Source: Apodospora peruviana (lineage: Eukaryota > Ascomycota > Sordariomycetes > Sordariales > Lasiosphaeriaceae). From it: DNA of 64,000 bases. Shown one piece after another: positions 1 through 10,259 of this stretch (the stretch's first letter is position 1; the number at the start of each line of letters is the position of its first letter). The DNA is taken from NCBI GenBank assembly GCA_033439685.1, contig JAUEDM010000006.1, positions 1,488,001-1,552,000 on the forward strand. The letters are read 5' to 3'. A program made the position numbers and the translations under genes. Below the pieces are notes generated by a model. It saw nothing but the letters and a program-made list of their open reading frames with translations, was not told the DNA's origin and made no database searches.

Positions 1-75
1 TAGCCCTCAACTTCCATTTCCCCACCACCACCATCCTCATAAGCGTCCATCCCCGGAATGTTTGTATGTGCGCAC

Positions 76-197
76 CTGGACTTGAAAGCAGTGCCGAGGG
101 CACGCTTCTTGTAGGCCAAATCAGACCATCTCTGCTCTCTCCGGTTCGTGCGCAGCTTGCGGGCCGCGTTCAGGCCACGAGGCTTTCCTCCAGACAT
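76..197 (-). CDS. rps23: 40S ribosomal protein S23 (uS12), first exon, partial
   Basis: The ATG is at 197-195. The exon encodes MSGGKPRGLNAARKLRTNRR and continues to GTAFKS, the highly conserved N-terminus of eukaryotic S23/uS12, a decoding-centre protein of the small ribosomal subunit. The exon ends in phase 2 at 76, before a GTGCGC donor at 75-70, so the next codon would complete a serine as in the family's KSS motif. The remaining exons lie beyond the left edge of the window. The family is about 145 residues, so only the first ~40 are visible here. It is divergently transcribed from the gene starting at 687. Identity is very secure; the splice site is inferred from the conserved protein. 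Confidence 0.95.
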
Positions 198-686
198 GAT
201 TGCTTCGAGGGGTTGTTAGCACCAATCAATCGCGGTTCGGTGGGAGAGAAATTTTGTCGAAAATCAAAAATTGACAATTGTCGTCGGCAAGCAAGCGGAT
301 GGGATCGATGGTTACATACCGATTTATGAGGTGATCGCGTAAAATGGCTGGGTGTCGATTCGGTGATCCGGAAAACGAAAGTCACGGTCGTTGGGGGGGA
401 ATTTTTTCGCCTAGGACGCCGAGTTTCTTTGCGGTAGGGCGAGAAAACCCTAGGAAGTTCCGATTGGAAAGTGTGGCGGGTGCGTGCGGGCGGGCGGTGC
501 AAGCCTCAGGCCCCTATTCTGCCAAGAGGACCAGACATAGTCACGTGCCGTACCGCTTAAGTGATACTGTACTAACAGCCCCGGCAGATGCATAACCCGC
601 AAAGTTTATCCCACCCATTTCAACCAAATCTCAAGTTTCTTTGAAGGAATTATACGGATTCACCAGCCACAGCCAAAGATGTAGTA
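198..686. promoter_or_regulatory. Divergent intergenic region, rps23 / unknown gene
   Basis: This is a 489 bp space between two divergent starts, so it should hold both promoters. A telobox-like AAAACCCTAGG lies near 444-454, a motif type often seen at translation-related genes. Its role here is inferred. No coding exon is supported. Confidence 0.4.
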
Positions 687-1733
687 ATGTCTCAACTACT
701 AGGACAGGGGAAGTCCAAGGCGGCACCACCCAGTCTCTTCCTCCACCCGTCACCTGCCGCATCGCATGCCTCGCTCCCGGGAATCATGGCTGCCGGTCCT
801 GGCATGCCAGGCGCTTCGAGTTCTGGCCAGCGGCAGCAACAGCAGCAGAAAAAGGATCATACGCAACAACCTCAACTACAACCGCCAGCTGCAGCAGCTG
901 CAGCACTTGCCTCCTCGTCTGCCCCCGCAGCAGCTGTAGAATCACGGAGAATGATGGGCGTGCCCGGTGTGCGGAGTACTCCCGGTAAGGATGCCGCGAC
1001 TGCTACTACTACCGCCGGCGGCCCAGGAGGACTCAACCTCAACATCCCGCTGCAGCTCCGGCGTGGCGAATCCACCCGCGCGACCGATAGGACGGACGCG
1101 CTCTGGGCCGAGATGCAGGCCACGCTCGAGGAGGTGGAGCTGTCAGCCGGCGGAGGCACGCGAGTCTTTGGGCCTGATCATGATCGCAAGCTGGGCGAGC
1201 TGCGGATGGCGCAGATTGCGTTGGCGCAGGCGTGGGCCAGGAGCGAAGCCGATGATGCCATCGAGACGGTTGGCGGCGGCGGCGGCGGCAATGTCAAGGG
1301 TACTGGTGTCGGCACGGCGGGAGGTGGAACTACTGAAGGCGGTGGCGCGGGGACGGATGGCACGAGTAAGACGGACGCTGGAGCTGGCGGAGCTGCTAGT
1401 GCGACTGATGGCGGCGGTGGCGGTGGTGGTGCGAAGAGCACGGGCACTGCTGGGAGCGTGAGGCCGGGCAGCAGCGGGATGGGAGGAGCAGGCGGTGCCG
1501 GTACGGAGAGGATAGGCGCCAAGATGGAAGAGGAGACGGACGTGGATATTCTTCTGGCTAGGAAGAGACGCGAGGCCAATGATCGGTACTTCCAGCGGGT
1601 GAACCAGGGCGTGCTTGATGTCGTTGCCAAGCTCCAGGAGGTGGCAACCGCCATGAGCGCCGTCGAGCAGGAGAGTAAGGATATCTGGGGCGACGGCGAC
1701 GGCGAGAGTGCATCGGGGAGTGCGAAGTCGTAG
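687..1733 (+). CDS. Low-complexity protein of unknown function (DUF5315-like?)
   Basis: A single open frame of 348 residues. The N-terminal third is S/P/Q/A-rich. Residues ~128-190 form a conserved-looking block (DALWAEMQATLEEVEL, then VFGPDHDRKLGELRMAQIAL). A long Gly/Ala/Thr-rich linker (residues ~195-275) follows, and then a second charged helical block from about residue 280 (DVDILLARKRREANDRYFQR to AMSAVEQESKDIWG). Two helical blocks separated by a disordered linker recall the fungal DUF5315 family of unknown function. That link is from memory and unverified. The start is the first ATG after a leader with no competing in-frame ATG; a second Met lies at residue 34. No function is assigned. 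Confidence 0.75.
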   Translation: MSQLLGQGKSKAAPPSLFLHPSPAASHASLPGIMAAGPGMPGASSSGQRQQQQQKKDHTQQPQLQPPAAAAAALASSSAPAAAVESRRMMGVPGVRSTPGKDAATATTTAGGPGGLNLNIPLQLRRGESTRATDRTDALWAEMQATLEEVELSAGGGTRVFGPDHDRKLGELRMAQIALAQAWARSEADDAIETVGGGGGGNVKGTGVGTAGGGTTEGGGAGTDGTSKTDAGAGGAASATDGGGGGGGAKSTGTAGSVRPGSSGMGGAGGAGTERIGAKMEEETDVDILLARKRREANDRYFQRVNQGVLDVVAKLQEVATAMSAVEQESKDIWGDGDGESASGSAKS

Positions 1734-2767
1734 AGACGGTTACAGTGCATGGCTAGGTACCAGGTTTGGTATGGACACGCCATTTCTCTGTCAGACGGGT
1801 ACCTCTCTACTTCAGTCACAGGAGTACAGTGTACAGTATATATTTCTAGCATTGGTTATGGCGTTGGGAAGCGATAATGGCAGAACGTTGGGAGAACATT
1901 GTACACAGTGCAACTGAGCTATTTTTTTTTTATTTTTTTTTGGGGGGAGGGGGGGGATGATGGCATGATGTTACCAATAATCGAGGCCGCTAGGGAGCAC
2001 TTACTGTACTCAATATTTGGTGGCTGGACGGATTCACAGGAAGTCGAATTCCACATGGTCGTATCGGGAGCGTTTGGCTGACCACAGCGAATAAAGACCT
2101 CGGGACCTTGCGACATCAGATGCAAGTGGGCTTCCGCCGTCCATTCATCCGGAGAGCCGGAGAGCCGGTTCGCGCCATTGGACGTCTGTTTCCAGGCTGC
2201 ACCAACACCCAAAAAAGCTAGGCCGGCGTTACCAACTGCCAGTTGCGCCTCGGCGGAGAGGAACAGCTTGTTTTGAGTGGTGAAATAAACGTCGGTTTTT
2301 TTTTGTTATCACTGCGTACCAAGTTGTTAAAAGTGGAGTTGCAACCAGCATTAAAAGAGATTTATTAGAGAAGAGTCGAGCCGATATAGGAGCAATTCGT
2401 CCCGCAAATTTACCTACATAAAAATACGAGCAGGATTGCAGTCTGGAGCGTTTTGTTGATATCCGTGCAGCCCCAGAGGAGAGCTCCCATCCCCCGGAAT
2501 TGTCGCAACCTGTTCCCTGCAACAACCCCCGTGCATTGCCTGCCCTGCCTTGAAAAAAACGGCCGGGGCCACCTCTCGGAGCAACGCCAAATTTCGAGCC
2601 TCACCTTTTGCAACCTCTTTTTCCTTGTCATCATTCTGTTTCCCTTCCATTGACCTGTGGTCAATTATCTTTCCGTCCGCTCCGTCAAACCCCTACTCTC
2701 CTCTTCTTCCTTCCACCGCGCTTTTCCAGCCTCGGTCGGCCGAATCCCGACGTCGCAAACCGCAAAG
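1734..2767. other. Intergenic, 3' flank and adk1 promoter
   Basis: About 1 kb with a homopolymer-rich T/G stretch at 1921-1957 and a pyrimidine-rich leader at 2640-2760 just before the adk1 ATG. Short open frames on both strands lack splice logic or recognisable domains. No gene is supported. Confidence 0.5.
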
Positions 2768-3799
2768 ATGGGCTATATCGACGACGAAGTCAAGCGCCTC
2801 AGCAGTGTCATCGACACCCTCGAGGGTCGTGTCAAGGCCCTGGAGCTGAGGCAATTGAGCGGCGGCAACAAGGCCCCGACGACAGAGGAGATTCGCATGA
2901 TCCTCATCGGACCCCCCGGTGCTGGTGCGTTCGGCCTTTGTTGATTCAACACACACCAAAGCTAATCCGCGCAAAAAGGCAAGGGAACACAGGCGCCCAA
3001 GATCAAGGAGAAGTTCAACTGCTGCCATCTGGTAAGACCCAATTGGTCTTCCCAACGCTCATTGAAGTTGTCATGGGAAAAAAGCTAATGCGACGACCCA
3101 TCACAGGCAACCGGTGACATGCTCCGGTCCCAGGTCGCCAAGAAGACGCCGCTGGGCCGGGAAGCCAAAAAGATTATGGACCAGGGCGGCCTCGTCAGCG
3201 ACGAGATCGTCATTGGCATGATCAAGGAGGAGCTGGACAACAACCAGGAGTGCAAGGGCGGGTATGTTATTCTCTCTCTCTCTCTCCCTCCCTCCTTATA
3301 ACCACCAGATCACTAACAATGCTCGCAAAGCTTCATCCTCGACGGCTTCCCGCGCACCGTCCCGCAAGCCGAAGGCCTCGACGCCATGCTGCGTGCGCGC
3401 AACCAGACCCTCCAGCACGCGGTCGAGCTCCAGATCGACGACGCGCTGCTCGTCGCGCGCATCACTGGGCGGCTGATCCATCCCGCCTCGGGCCGCAGCT
3501 ACCACGCCCTGTTCAACCCGCCCAAGAAGTCCATGACGGACGACGTCACGGGCGAGCCGCTGATCCAGCGGTCTGACGACAACGCCGAGGCCCTCAAGAA
3601 GCGTCTGGACACCTATCACAAGCAGACCACCCCCGTCGTCGGGTACTACAAGAACACGGGCATCTGGAAGGCCATCGACGCCAGCCAAGAACCGGGTCAG
3701 GTGTGGAAGAGCCTGCTGGCCATATTCGACAACGACCACTCCAAAGCCAGCCATGCCGGCAGTGGCATCATCAGCAGGATTACTGGTCACCACTCTTAG
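2768..3799 (+). CDS. adk1: Adenylate kinase (AMP kinase), 4 exons
   Basis: Catalyses ATP + AMP = 2 ADP in the cytosol and intermembrane space, buffering adenylate energy charge. Exons are 2768-2924, 2979-3031, 3107-3261 and 3331-3799, giving 277 residues. The P-loop GPPGAGKGTQ is created across the first intron. It is followed by the AMP-binding ATGDMLRSQ, the core FILDGFPRT and a long-form LID (GRLIHPASGRSYH, then FNPPKKSMTDDVTGEPLIQR). The LID has the long eukaryotic insert with no zinc-binding cysteines. The N-terminal helix (about 40 residues before the P-loop) and the length match filamentous-fungal Adk1. Intron 3 contains a CT microsatellite (about 3269-3298). All splice phases restore conserved motifs, so the model is secure. 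Confidence 0.96.
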
Positions 3800-5370
3800 A
3801 TGTGACGGACTTGCAGAAATAACAGCCCAAAACCATGATGACAACAAACCAGGTGTGGTGGACATGGTGTTGATTCTCAGCCGCTATAGATGAAACCGGG
3901 ATTGGAAAGAGAAAGTGTTCGACCTATTCTCTAGCTGTCCCAAAATAAGGAAAATGGGGGCGGGATTTGAACGTTCAACATTTCCCGTTTTCTTATCAGA
4001 AAAACGGGCTTGGTGAAAGCGGGGAGGTGGGAAAACTCTACATAATTGTGTGGTGTGTCGACGACAACCCCGGCCAGGACGAAACTGCTGGGAAGAGAGC
4101 TTCTCCCTAAGATGAAGGACCTGTACTACTTTGTAGAATAGCAAGCGCGGTTTGGGCCTTGGCTTTTCCCTAATAACGAATGACAAGAACAAACCATCAA
4201 CGAATTGTATGTAAGAAAAATATTTCAAACCCCAGAATTCAAAACAAGACGACATGTATATATACGCAAAATGGATGATTGGTGTTATTAAAAAATGGAA
4301 GAGGTATCTATGTCTACCTTGCTACCTTGGTTTCAAAGTAATAGAGTTAAGAGACACCGTCGAAAACCCATTCTACTACACACATGTTTCTAAGTAAGAG
4401 GGGGAATAAATATCAATCGCCATGCCATAACGTAAGACAATAAAGGAGTCACAACAGCAACCCTCTTCATCCTCATCTCACTCAGTCTATTCATGTATTC
4501 CCCATCATCTGCGTGGGTCGGCCTAGGAACCTTTAGACGACCAAACCCGAGAGTTGACAATAAGCCACCAGAGGTGTCTTTCCTGGGACGGACCTCGTTT
4601 GATGTTCTTCGGACCGCCACTTTACCTACATCTGCACACCTTGAGAGAACGGATCTGTTTGTCTCGGTGACTTTTTACCGCTGGACGACGGCAGGAAGAG
4701 AAGAGGTTAGCCATCTTGCTAACATACTTTGTCTAGGGATCCCTTCTTATGTGGATTATGTTCTCTCGAGCTGGCTGGCCAAAAGTGTGCCTGAGCCTGA
4801 ACGTCGAACAACATCGGGCACAAACCTTTCAGTGGTTACAGAGACAAGTCATAACACTACATTCGCAGCACAGAAAAACTTCGCAGCTAAAGGAAATCTG
4901 ATTCGTGTCGTGTAAGCTGTAGGGCGTAACCTGCTCTGCTCTAAGTAAGCCTTGAGTTCCCCATCCCTAGCCATCTGTAGAAAGAGGCAAGACAGTAGCG
5001 TATGTTGATCCCCTCGCGGGGATTTGCTTGTGGATATTTCACATAACCATGATGTGCACGTGAGTGTATGTGATGGTAGTGGTTCTGTATAGGCTGTTAC
5101 TGACCGCTGCCCTATTCCCTTTGGGTGGTTCATGTCTGTGAAAAACCCCCAAATATCCCTGCCTGCCCATTCATTCCTAAAAGCCAAACGAGAAATAAAA
5201 ATAAGCCGAAAGAAACTCGCAAACATCAAGACACAGCGGTCATGTCATCCATCCTCCACCATGGGGAAAATTCCAATCAACCCGAAAACGCCAGTGTGTA
5301 GCAATTTTGCCAAGGAGGAAGTCAGCGAAGTGGCGTTCCCTGGACAGGCAAAGTAGTCAGGCAAGCTCGT
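3800..5370. other. Convergent intergenic region, adk1 / atg8
   Basis: 1.57 kb between two 3' ends. It contains an 8-bp inverted repeat, CCCGTTTT (3984-3991) and AAAACGGG (4001-4008), with a 9-nt loop about 185 bp past the adk1 stop. Open frames up to 140 codons occur (for example 4493-4915 plus and 4390-4620 minus), but none shows a domain or a convincing splice pattern. Confidence 0.45.
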
Positions 5371-5956
5371 CTAGGCAGTAGCCTCGCCTTGGAAGCCACC
5401 GAACGTGTTCTCGCCAGAATAGGTGATGTAGAGGAAGCTGTTTGAAAGGCAACTTGTCAGCTAATGAGACCCAAACCAAGAGAGCAGATGATGAGCTAGC
5501 TACTTACCCATCCTCGTCTTTGTGCTCCTCATAAATGCTACTCATGAGCGCGGCAGTGGGCGGAAGGACTTCATCGACAAAGATAAAGATGGCCTTCTCG
5601 GGCGAGAGCTTGATTCGCTTGCGGATGACATAGACGAACTGGCCCACGGTAAGATCCGCCGGGACCAGGTACTTCTTTTTATCGATAGTAGCGATATCAC
5701 TCTTCTCGACCTTCTCGCAGATAACCTATAGCACGAACAAAAGACGTTAGCTATGCCTGTTTGTTTGATGGTACAAAAGTGCCGACAACTCCGTCGGTCG
5801 GACAGCCGAATAGACAAGCAAGCGCCTCCCGAAAAGGCGGTGACACGGAATGAAGGGAAAGCTTACGGGAATCCGGTCCGAGTACTTTTGTCGAATGCGC
5901 TCGGCCTCGGCCTTGCGCTTCTCGAAGGGGTGTTCGTCCTTAAATTTGCTTCGCAT
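5371..5956 (-). CDS. atg8: Autophagy-related ubiquitin-like protein Atg8, 3 exons
   Basis: Ubiquitin-fold protein conjugated to phosphatidylethanolamine on the autophagosome membrane, also needed for selective cargo binding. Exons on the minus strand are 5956-5867, 5725-5508 and 5437-5371, giving 124 residues. Exon 1 encodes [20 protein letters not shown] and ends ...SDRIP. Exon 2 gives [20 protein letters not shown] through the [17 protein letters not shown] core. Exon 3 ends [15 protein letters not shown]. Gly116, the Atg4 cleavage and lipidation site, is the first Gly of FGG, leaving an 8-residue tail (GFQGEATA) for removal. The donors (GTAAGC, GTAAGT) are good. It is divergent from hem13 with 1.1 kb between. 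Confidence 0.97.
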
Positions 5957-7096
5957 GTTGGCGGTTGGTTGTTGTTGTTGAGTTATTCAGTGAAAGGTCG
6001 ATAGAGATGCGGAGCGGACTGGCTTATATGACGGGTTGCCTGGATGCGTTAGTGTCAGCGTCCGTTTGCGGGTTTGGGATGATTAATGCTGCGGTAGTGT
6101 GCGAGATGAGCGCAATGCCAGGAGTGATTGCTAACCTTGGGCTGTTGCGTATGTGGATGATGTTGGATGGATGAAGAAGAGTCGTCGGAGGCCGGAGGGA
6201 GAGTTGCGTCAGGTCAGGTATGGTTAAGGTAAGGTAGGTAGGTTGCCGCCTTGAAGGAGGCACCACTGCCCCCCAACTTGTCCCAAGGTGCGCGAAGGCG
6301 GGGCTGACCAGATGACTAACGAAGGGAGGGAGACGAAATGCGCTCTATCCGGCTTAGCGCCTCTCTTACCGGTGAATCAGATGGGGTGCTCACATGGGCT
6401 TTTGGAGGAGGCAGGCAGCGGCAGGTGGCAGAATGGCGTGGCCTCGCCGCCCTGAGCTGTGCTGGTACCGATAGCTTTTGTCCGAAAGATGGTCGGTGTT
6501 TGGCAATGCCCAGATCTTAACGTTCCTCAGCCCGCCAACTACTTGTTCCTGTCAGCTATGAATCATGCTTGGGAGTCACGGGTCTGTATTTCAGTTTCTA
6601 TCCATGTTCACGGCATTACCCTAATAAGTTTGAGGTTTATCTTTGGCATTGGAGGTCGTCATGTTGGAGGTCGTCATTTTGGAAGCTTGGAACCCCGCGT
6701 CTGGTTGGCTTCGGGGCAGCAGTCTGCAAGGGACAGTGCCCCGCGTTGCGGTGTTTGCGTCGCCAGTCAATCCCGGGAACAAAACCCTGGCTAGCATCTT
6801 GAATTGTTGAAATCTCCAGGGTTCTCAATGCAGCTCTCCACTTGGTTCTCGATCTGGTGAACATTCGATTCTGTCCAAGGAATCAGCCGAGACGACGTAT
6901 TGGCCTCCTGCCAGGTTAAACCAAGTTAACCAACTACCACTGAATTTGGCCAAACTGCCAAACTCCCGGTGTGGCCCGGCTTATTGGAACTCCCACCGTT
7001 TGTAAAGTGGCCTTATGGTTGCAGCATAGAATCATCCGATTCTCGTCCTCCCCGGCCGGCGCGATCTCGTCCAGTCGCACTTAAAAAGGTCCCACG
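5957..7096. promoter_or_regulatory. Divergent region, atg8 / hem13
   Basis: 1.14 kb holding both promoters. A TATA-like TTAAAAAGG lies at about 7081-7089, directly before the hem13 ATG. A short direct repeat, GGAGGTCGTCAT, occurs twice at about 6651-6677. No coding exon is supported. Confidence 0.45.
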
Positions 7097-8390
7097 ATGG
7101 TCTCGCGACGCCTGTTAACTCAGTGCAAGTCATCGAGTCAATTGAGGTGTCACAGAGTGGCGAATCCTTTCCAGAGCTCTCGACGGTCTCTGTCAAGCTC
7201 TGCAACCTCAAGTCGAAGTCTTCCACGACATACAACACTGTTTGGCTGCGCACTTATAGGTCTTGCCATCGCTTCACCGCTGGTTTATAAGATGGTATGC
7301 TCATAGTTCTGTGGGAACTGCTCTCGTTCCTGCGCTAACCATTTTCCGCGTCCTCCCACAGGCCATGGCCGGCCCCCTTTTACTTGATTCGCTCACTCTA
7401 GCGGAGCGCGATGAGCGGACGAAAAGCGAGCAGGCCGTCACCGAGGCGTCGCCGATGCGCCTGCGCATGGAGAAGTTCATCAAGGAGCAGCAGAAAGAGA
7501 TTGTGCGCGCGTTAGAAGAAGTGGACGGAACCCCATTCAGGATAGATGCCTGGCAGCGCAAGGAAGGCGGCGGCGGCATTACCTGCGTGCTGCAGGACGG
7601 ACTGGTGTTTGAGAAGGCCGGCGTTGGTGTCAGCGTCGTATATGGCACTCTGCCAAAGCCTGCGATCCTCAAGATGCGGGCGAACCACAAGAACATAGCC
7701 GATGCCGAAAACGTACCCGACAGCCTCGAGTTCTTTGCCGCCGGCCTCAGCTTGGTCGTGCATCCCAAGAACCCAATGGCCCCGACCGTCCATCTGAACT
7801 ACCGGTACTTCGAGACGGCCAACCCGGATGGGTCCCCCGGCGCGTGGTGGTTTGGCGGCGGCAGCGACCTGACCCCCAGCTATCTGTTCGACGAGGACGC
7901 CATACAGTTCCACAAGGCGCTCAAGGAGGTGTGTGACGCGCACGACAAGGACTACTACCCGAGGTTCAAGAAGTGGTGCGATGAGTACTTTTACAACAAA
8001 CACCGCGGCGAGAGCCGGGGCATCGGGGGCATTTTCTTCGACGACCTAGATGAGACGGTGCGGGATAAGGAGAACACGTTTGCCTTTATCCAGGACGGGC
8101 TTAAGTCGTTCATCCCGACCTACATCCCGATTATAAACAGGCGGAAGGATATGCCGTTCACCGAAAAGGAGAAGGAGTGGCAACAGCTGCGCAGGGGCAA
8201 GTACGTCGAGTTCAACTTGGTTCACGACCGCGGGACGGCATTTGGCCTGAATACCCCCGGGGCGCGGGTCGAGAGCATCTTGATGAGCTTGCCTCTGACG
8301 GCGAGCTGGCAGTACATGCATGAGCCCGCACCGAAGAGCAGAGAAGCTAGGTTGGTGGAAGTGTTGAAGAACCCCAAGGAGTGGGTATGA
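7097..8390 (+). CDS. hem13: Coproporphyrinogen III oxidase (oxygen-dependent), 2 exons
   Basis: Oxidatively decarboxylates coproporphyrinogen III to protoporphyrinogen IX in haem synthesis. Exons are 7097-7294 and 7362-8390 (67 bp intron, phase 0), giving 408 residues. Family signatures are GAWWFGGGSDLTPSYLF, RGIGGIFFDD and RGTAFGLNTPGARVESILMS. The first ~45 residues (MVSRRLLTQCKSSSQ..., Arg/Ser-rich and nearly acid-free) plus a hydrophobic segment (LFGCALIGLAIASPLVY, residues ~48-64) look like a mitochondrial presequence with a membrane anchor or sorting signal. This suggests the intermembrane space, unlike the cytosolic budding-yeast enzyme. The localisation is inference. Confidence 0.96.
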
Positions 8391-8797
8391 TCTGTGTCTG
8401 TGTGTGATAGTCTTGTACGATACCTGATAGAAACATCATCATAAAAAGCGGGGCCGTATGTTTTTCTTGTTGCACATAATTAAAAACAATCGAAGTTGAG
8501 CAAATACGAAGCACATGGTATAAACTGTTACCGCTTAAAAGGACATAGCTTTTTGTTCGAGAGTATTGAGTTGGTGGTTGAGATCTGAATTAAAGGGGTT
8601 GTGCTGCGGCAATTTGAGGTTGCTCTATCTTCAAACCTCAAACAACGAAACATTACACTCACACGTCACTCCAACAAAACATCCATCAACACATTTGGGA
8701 GCAGAACCCAAAAAAAAAAAAAAAAAGTCAAAAGGATATGTCACTTTATTTAAACTGGAAATGAAACACCTCACACAATTTTGCCGACGTTGATGCA
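8391..8797. other. Intergenic, hem13 3' flank and SWIM-gene promoter
   Basis: About 400 bp and A-rich, with a long A homopolymer near 8709-8726. An out-of-frame upstream ATG at 8793 overlaps the following gene's start (listed separately). No other feature was seen. Confidence 0.45.
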
Positions 8798-8837
8798 ATG
8801 GCCCTCCCATCATCTCGCCAAATCCTCACATCCCTGA
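8793..8837 (+). promoter_or_regulatory. Short overlapping upstream ORF at the SWIM-gene start
   Basis: ATG at 8793, five bases before the main ATG at 8798 and in another frame, opens a 14-codon ORF ending TGA at 8835-8837. Ribosomes starting here would miss the main start, so the gene should depend on leaky scanning or a downstream transcription start. This is direct sequence observation; the effect is inferred. Confidence 0.45.
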
Positions 8838-9991
8838 TCAATGCCATCGCTGACATCCCCCTCCTCCACTACCAACACACCGCGACGATTAAGAGCAGCA
8901 GTGATGATGATGATGATGCCGAAGATGCAGACAGCAGGATTGCCGCAGTCATGAATATAAAACGGGAGCAGAAGCTAAGGAAACGGAATCGACGCCGGCT
9001 ACTACTGCTGGAATCAGAGGAAACCGAAACCAATAATGCGCTCAAGCTCGTCCCGGCGTCGCATCGGCATCTGATTGTCACGCTGCATGTCCTGTTTCCC
9101 GAGGTGGTGCTTCCTGCGCTGGATTTGTTGGATCGCGGCTTGGTTCGACGGGTGGTTCTTCTACCTCCTGCTGGTAGTGAAGATGGAGATGGGAGGAGAA
9201 GGTTTAAGACTAAAATGGAAAAGGGGAAGGTAGTAAAACGGGATGGTGTTGATATTAAGATGGAAGATGAGGATCATAGAGGTGGACTAGTGGAAAAAGA
9301 GCAGGCAGCAGCAGTTCGAACACCAAAGGAAGAACAACAGGATTATCATTCGTCATCAGAGTCGGACGACGACGACGACGACGACGACGACGACAACGAC
9401 AAGAAGAAATACCCACAAGAAACGGACACTTCTTCGCCGCCGCCGGCATTCTACCTCGTCCGCTCTGCCCAGCCCGTCAAGCGATACGGTCAAAGGACGG
9501 AGGACTCCCATCCACTAGGTTTAGCAGGAGGGGGTGGACAAAAGGCGTACATTGTCCGCCTCGACGCGTGGAACTGTACCTGCGCAGCCTTTGCCTTTGC
9601 CGCGTTTCCTTTGGATGATGATGACGAGGACGGCGAGGAAGAAGACGATAGAGAAAAAAACAAAGAGGGGAAAGGGGAACGGAGACCTACTACTACTGGT
9701 GTTACCACGAGCTGCTCCGCCACTGTGGTAAAAAAGAATGATAATAGCATGGATATGGATTCCGCTGATACCAAGAAGGAAGACAAAGAGAGACCACACG
9801 AGGAGCGAGATAAATGGTTCTTTGGCGGAATGACTCTCGACAACCGCAGCAGTAGTAGCAGCACGCCGCCTCTCTGCAAGCATCTACTCGCCTGTCTGCT
9901 GGCCGAACGGTGGAGCAGTGCGCTGGGGCGGTACGTCGTTGAGCACAAGGTAGGAAGAGAAGAGATGGCGGGCATTGCTGCGGAGGTGTAA
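8798..9991 (+). CDS. SWIM zinc-finger protein, Sws1/ZSWIM7-like (Shu complex)
   Basis: A single exon of 397 residues. Three blocks match the Sws1/ZSWIM7 family in order: HLIVTLHVLFPEVVLPALDL with LDRG (residues ~91-114), a strand block FYLVRSAQPVKRYG (~218), and a SWIM finger with CxC at Cys260/Cys262 (WNCTCAAFAFAAF) and CxH at Cys360/His362 (LCKHLLACLLAERW). ZSWIM7 and fission-yeast Sws1 pair with Rad51 paralogues to promote Rad51 filament assembly in homologous recombination. Usual members are 140-200 residues. This one is longer because of acidic, Lys-rich inserts, including a run of nine or more Asp at about 9366-9395 and ~97 residues between the CxC and CxH halves. The function is a family inference. 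Confidence 0.8.
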   Translation: MALPSSRQILTSLINAIADIPLLHYQHTATIKSSSDDDDDAEDADSRIAAVMNIKREQKLRKRNRRRLLLLESEETETNNALKLVPASHRHLIVTLHVLFPEVVLPALDLLDRGLVRRVVLLPPAGSEDGDGRRRFKTKMEKGKVVKRDGVDIKMEDEDHRGGLVEKEQAAAVRTPKEEQQDYHSSSESDDDDDDDDDDNDKKKYPQETDTSSPPPAFYLVRSAQPVKRYGQRTEDSHPLGLAGGGGQKAYIVRLDAWNCTCAAFAFAAFPLDDDDEDGEEEDDREKNKEGKGERRPTTTGVTTSCSATVVKKNDNSMDMDSADTKKEDKERPHEERDKWFFGGMTLDNRSSSSSTPPLCKHLLACLLAERWSSALGRYVVEHKVGREEMAGIAAEV

Positions 9992-10259
9992 TCCGAGTTA
10001 ACACATAATCGGGTATCATGAACGAGTCGTCATCGTACTTTTTATCGCTGACGAAAAGGCTATTTCTGCCTTTTTTATCTGCTTGTAAATATGATTCTAG
10101 AGAGAAAAGAAAAAGCCAATGTGCTAGTGGTATTAACACGCCCACGCCGCCCTGAGCCCATTTGTTTCGTCTTGAGCAGCAGCAGTATGAGTTCTGTCTG
10201 CCTAGAAGACTATCATCTCTCGTACACACAAGTCCCCCGTCCCACCAAGTCCGTCCCAT

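Noticed and set aside
3958..3974. GTTCAAATCCCG-like box on the minus strand, possible tRNA
   Set aside because: The T-stem does not pair and no cloverleaf can be drawn.
4390..4620. Minus-strand frame with plausible-looking peptide (TSGGLLSTLGFGRLKVPRPT)
   Set aside because: No recognisable domain, no convincing upstream exon or donor/acceptor pair, and it lies between two 3' ends. Kept only as a weak possibility.
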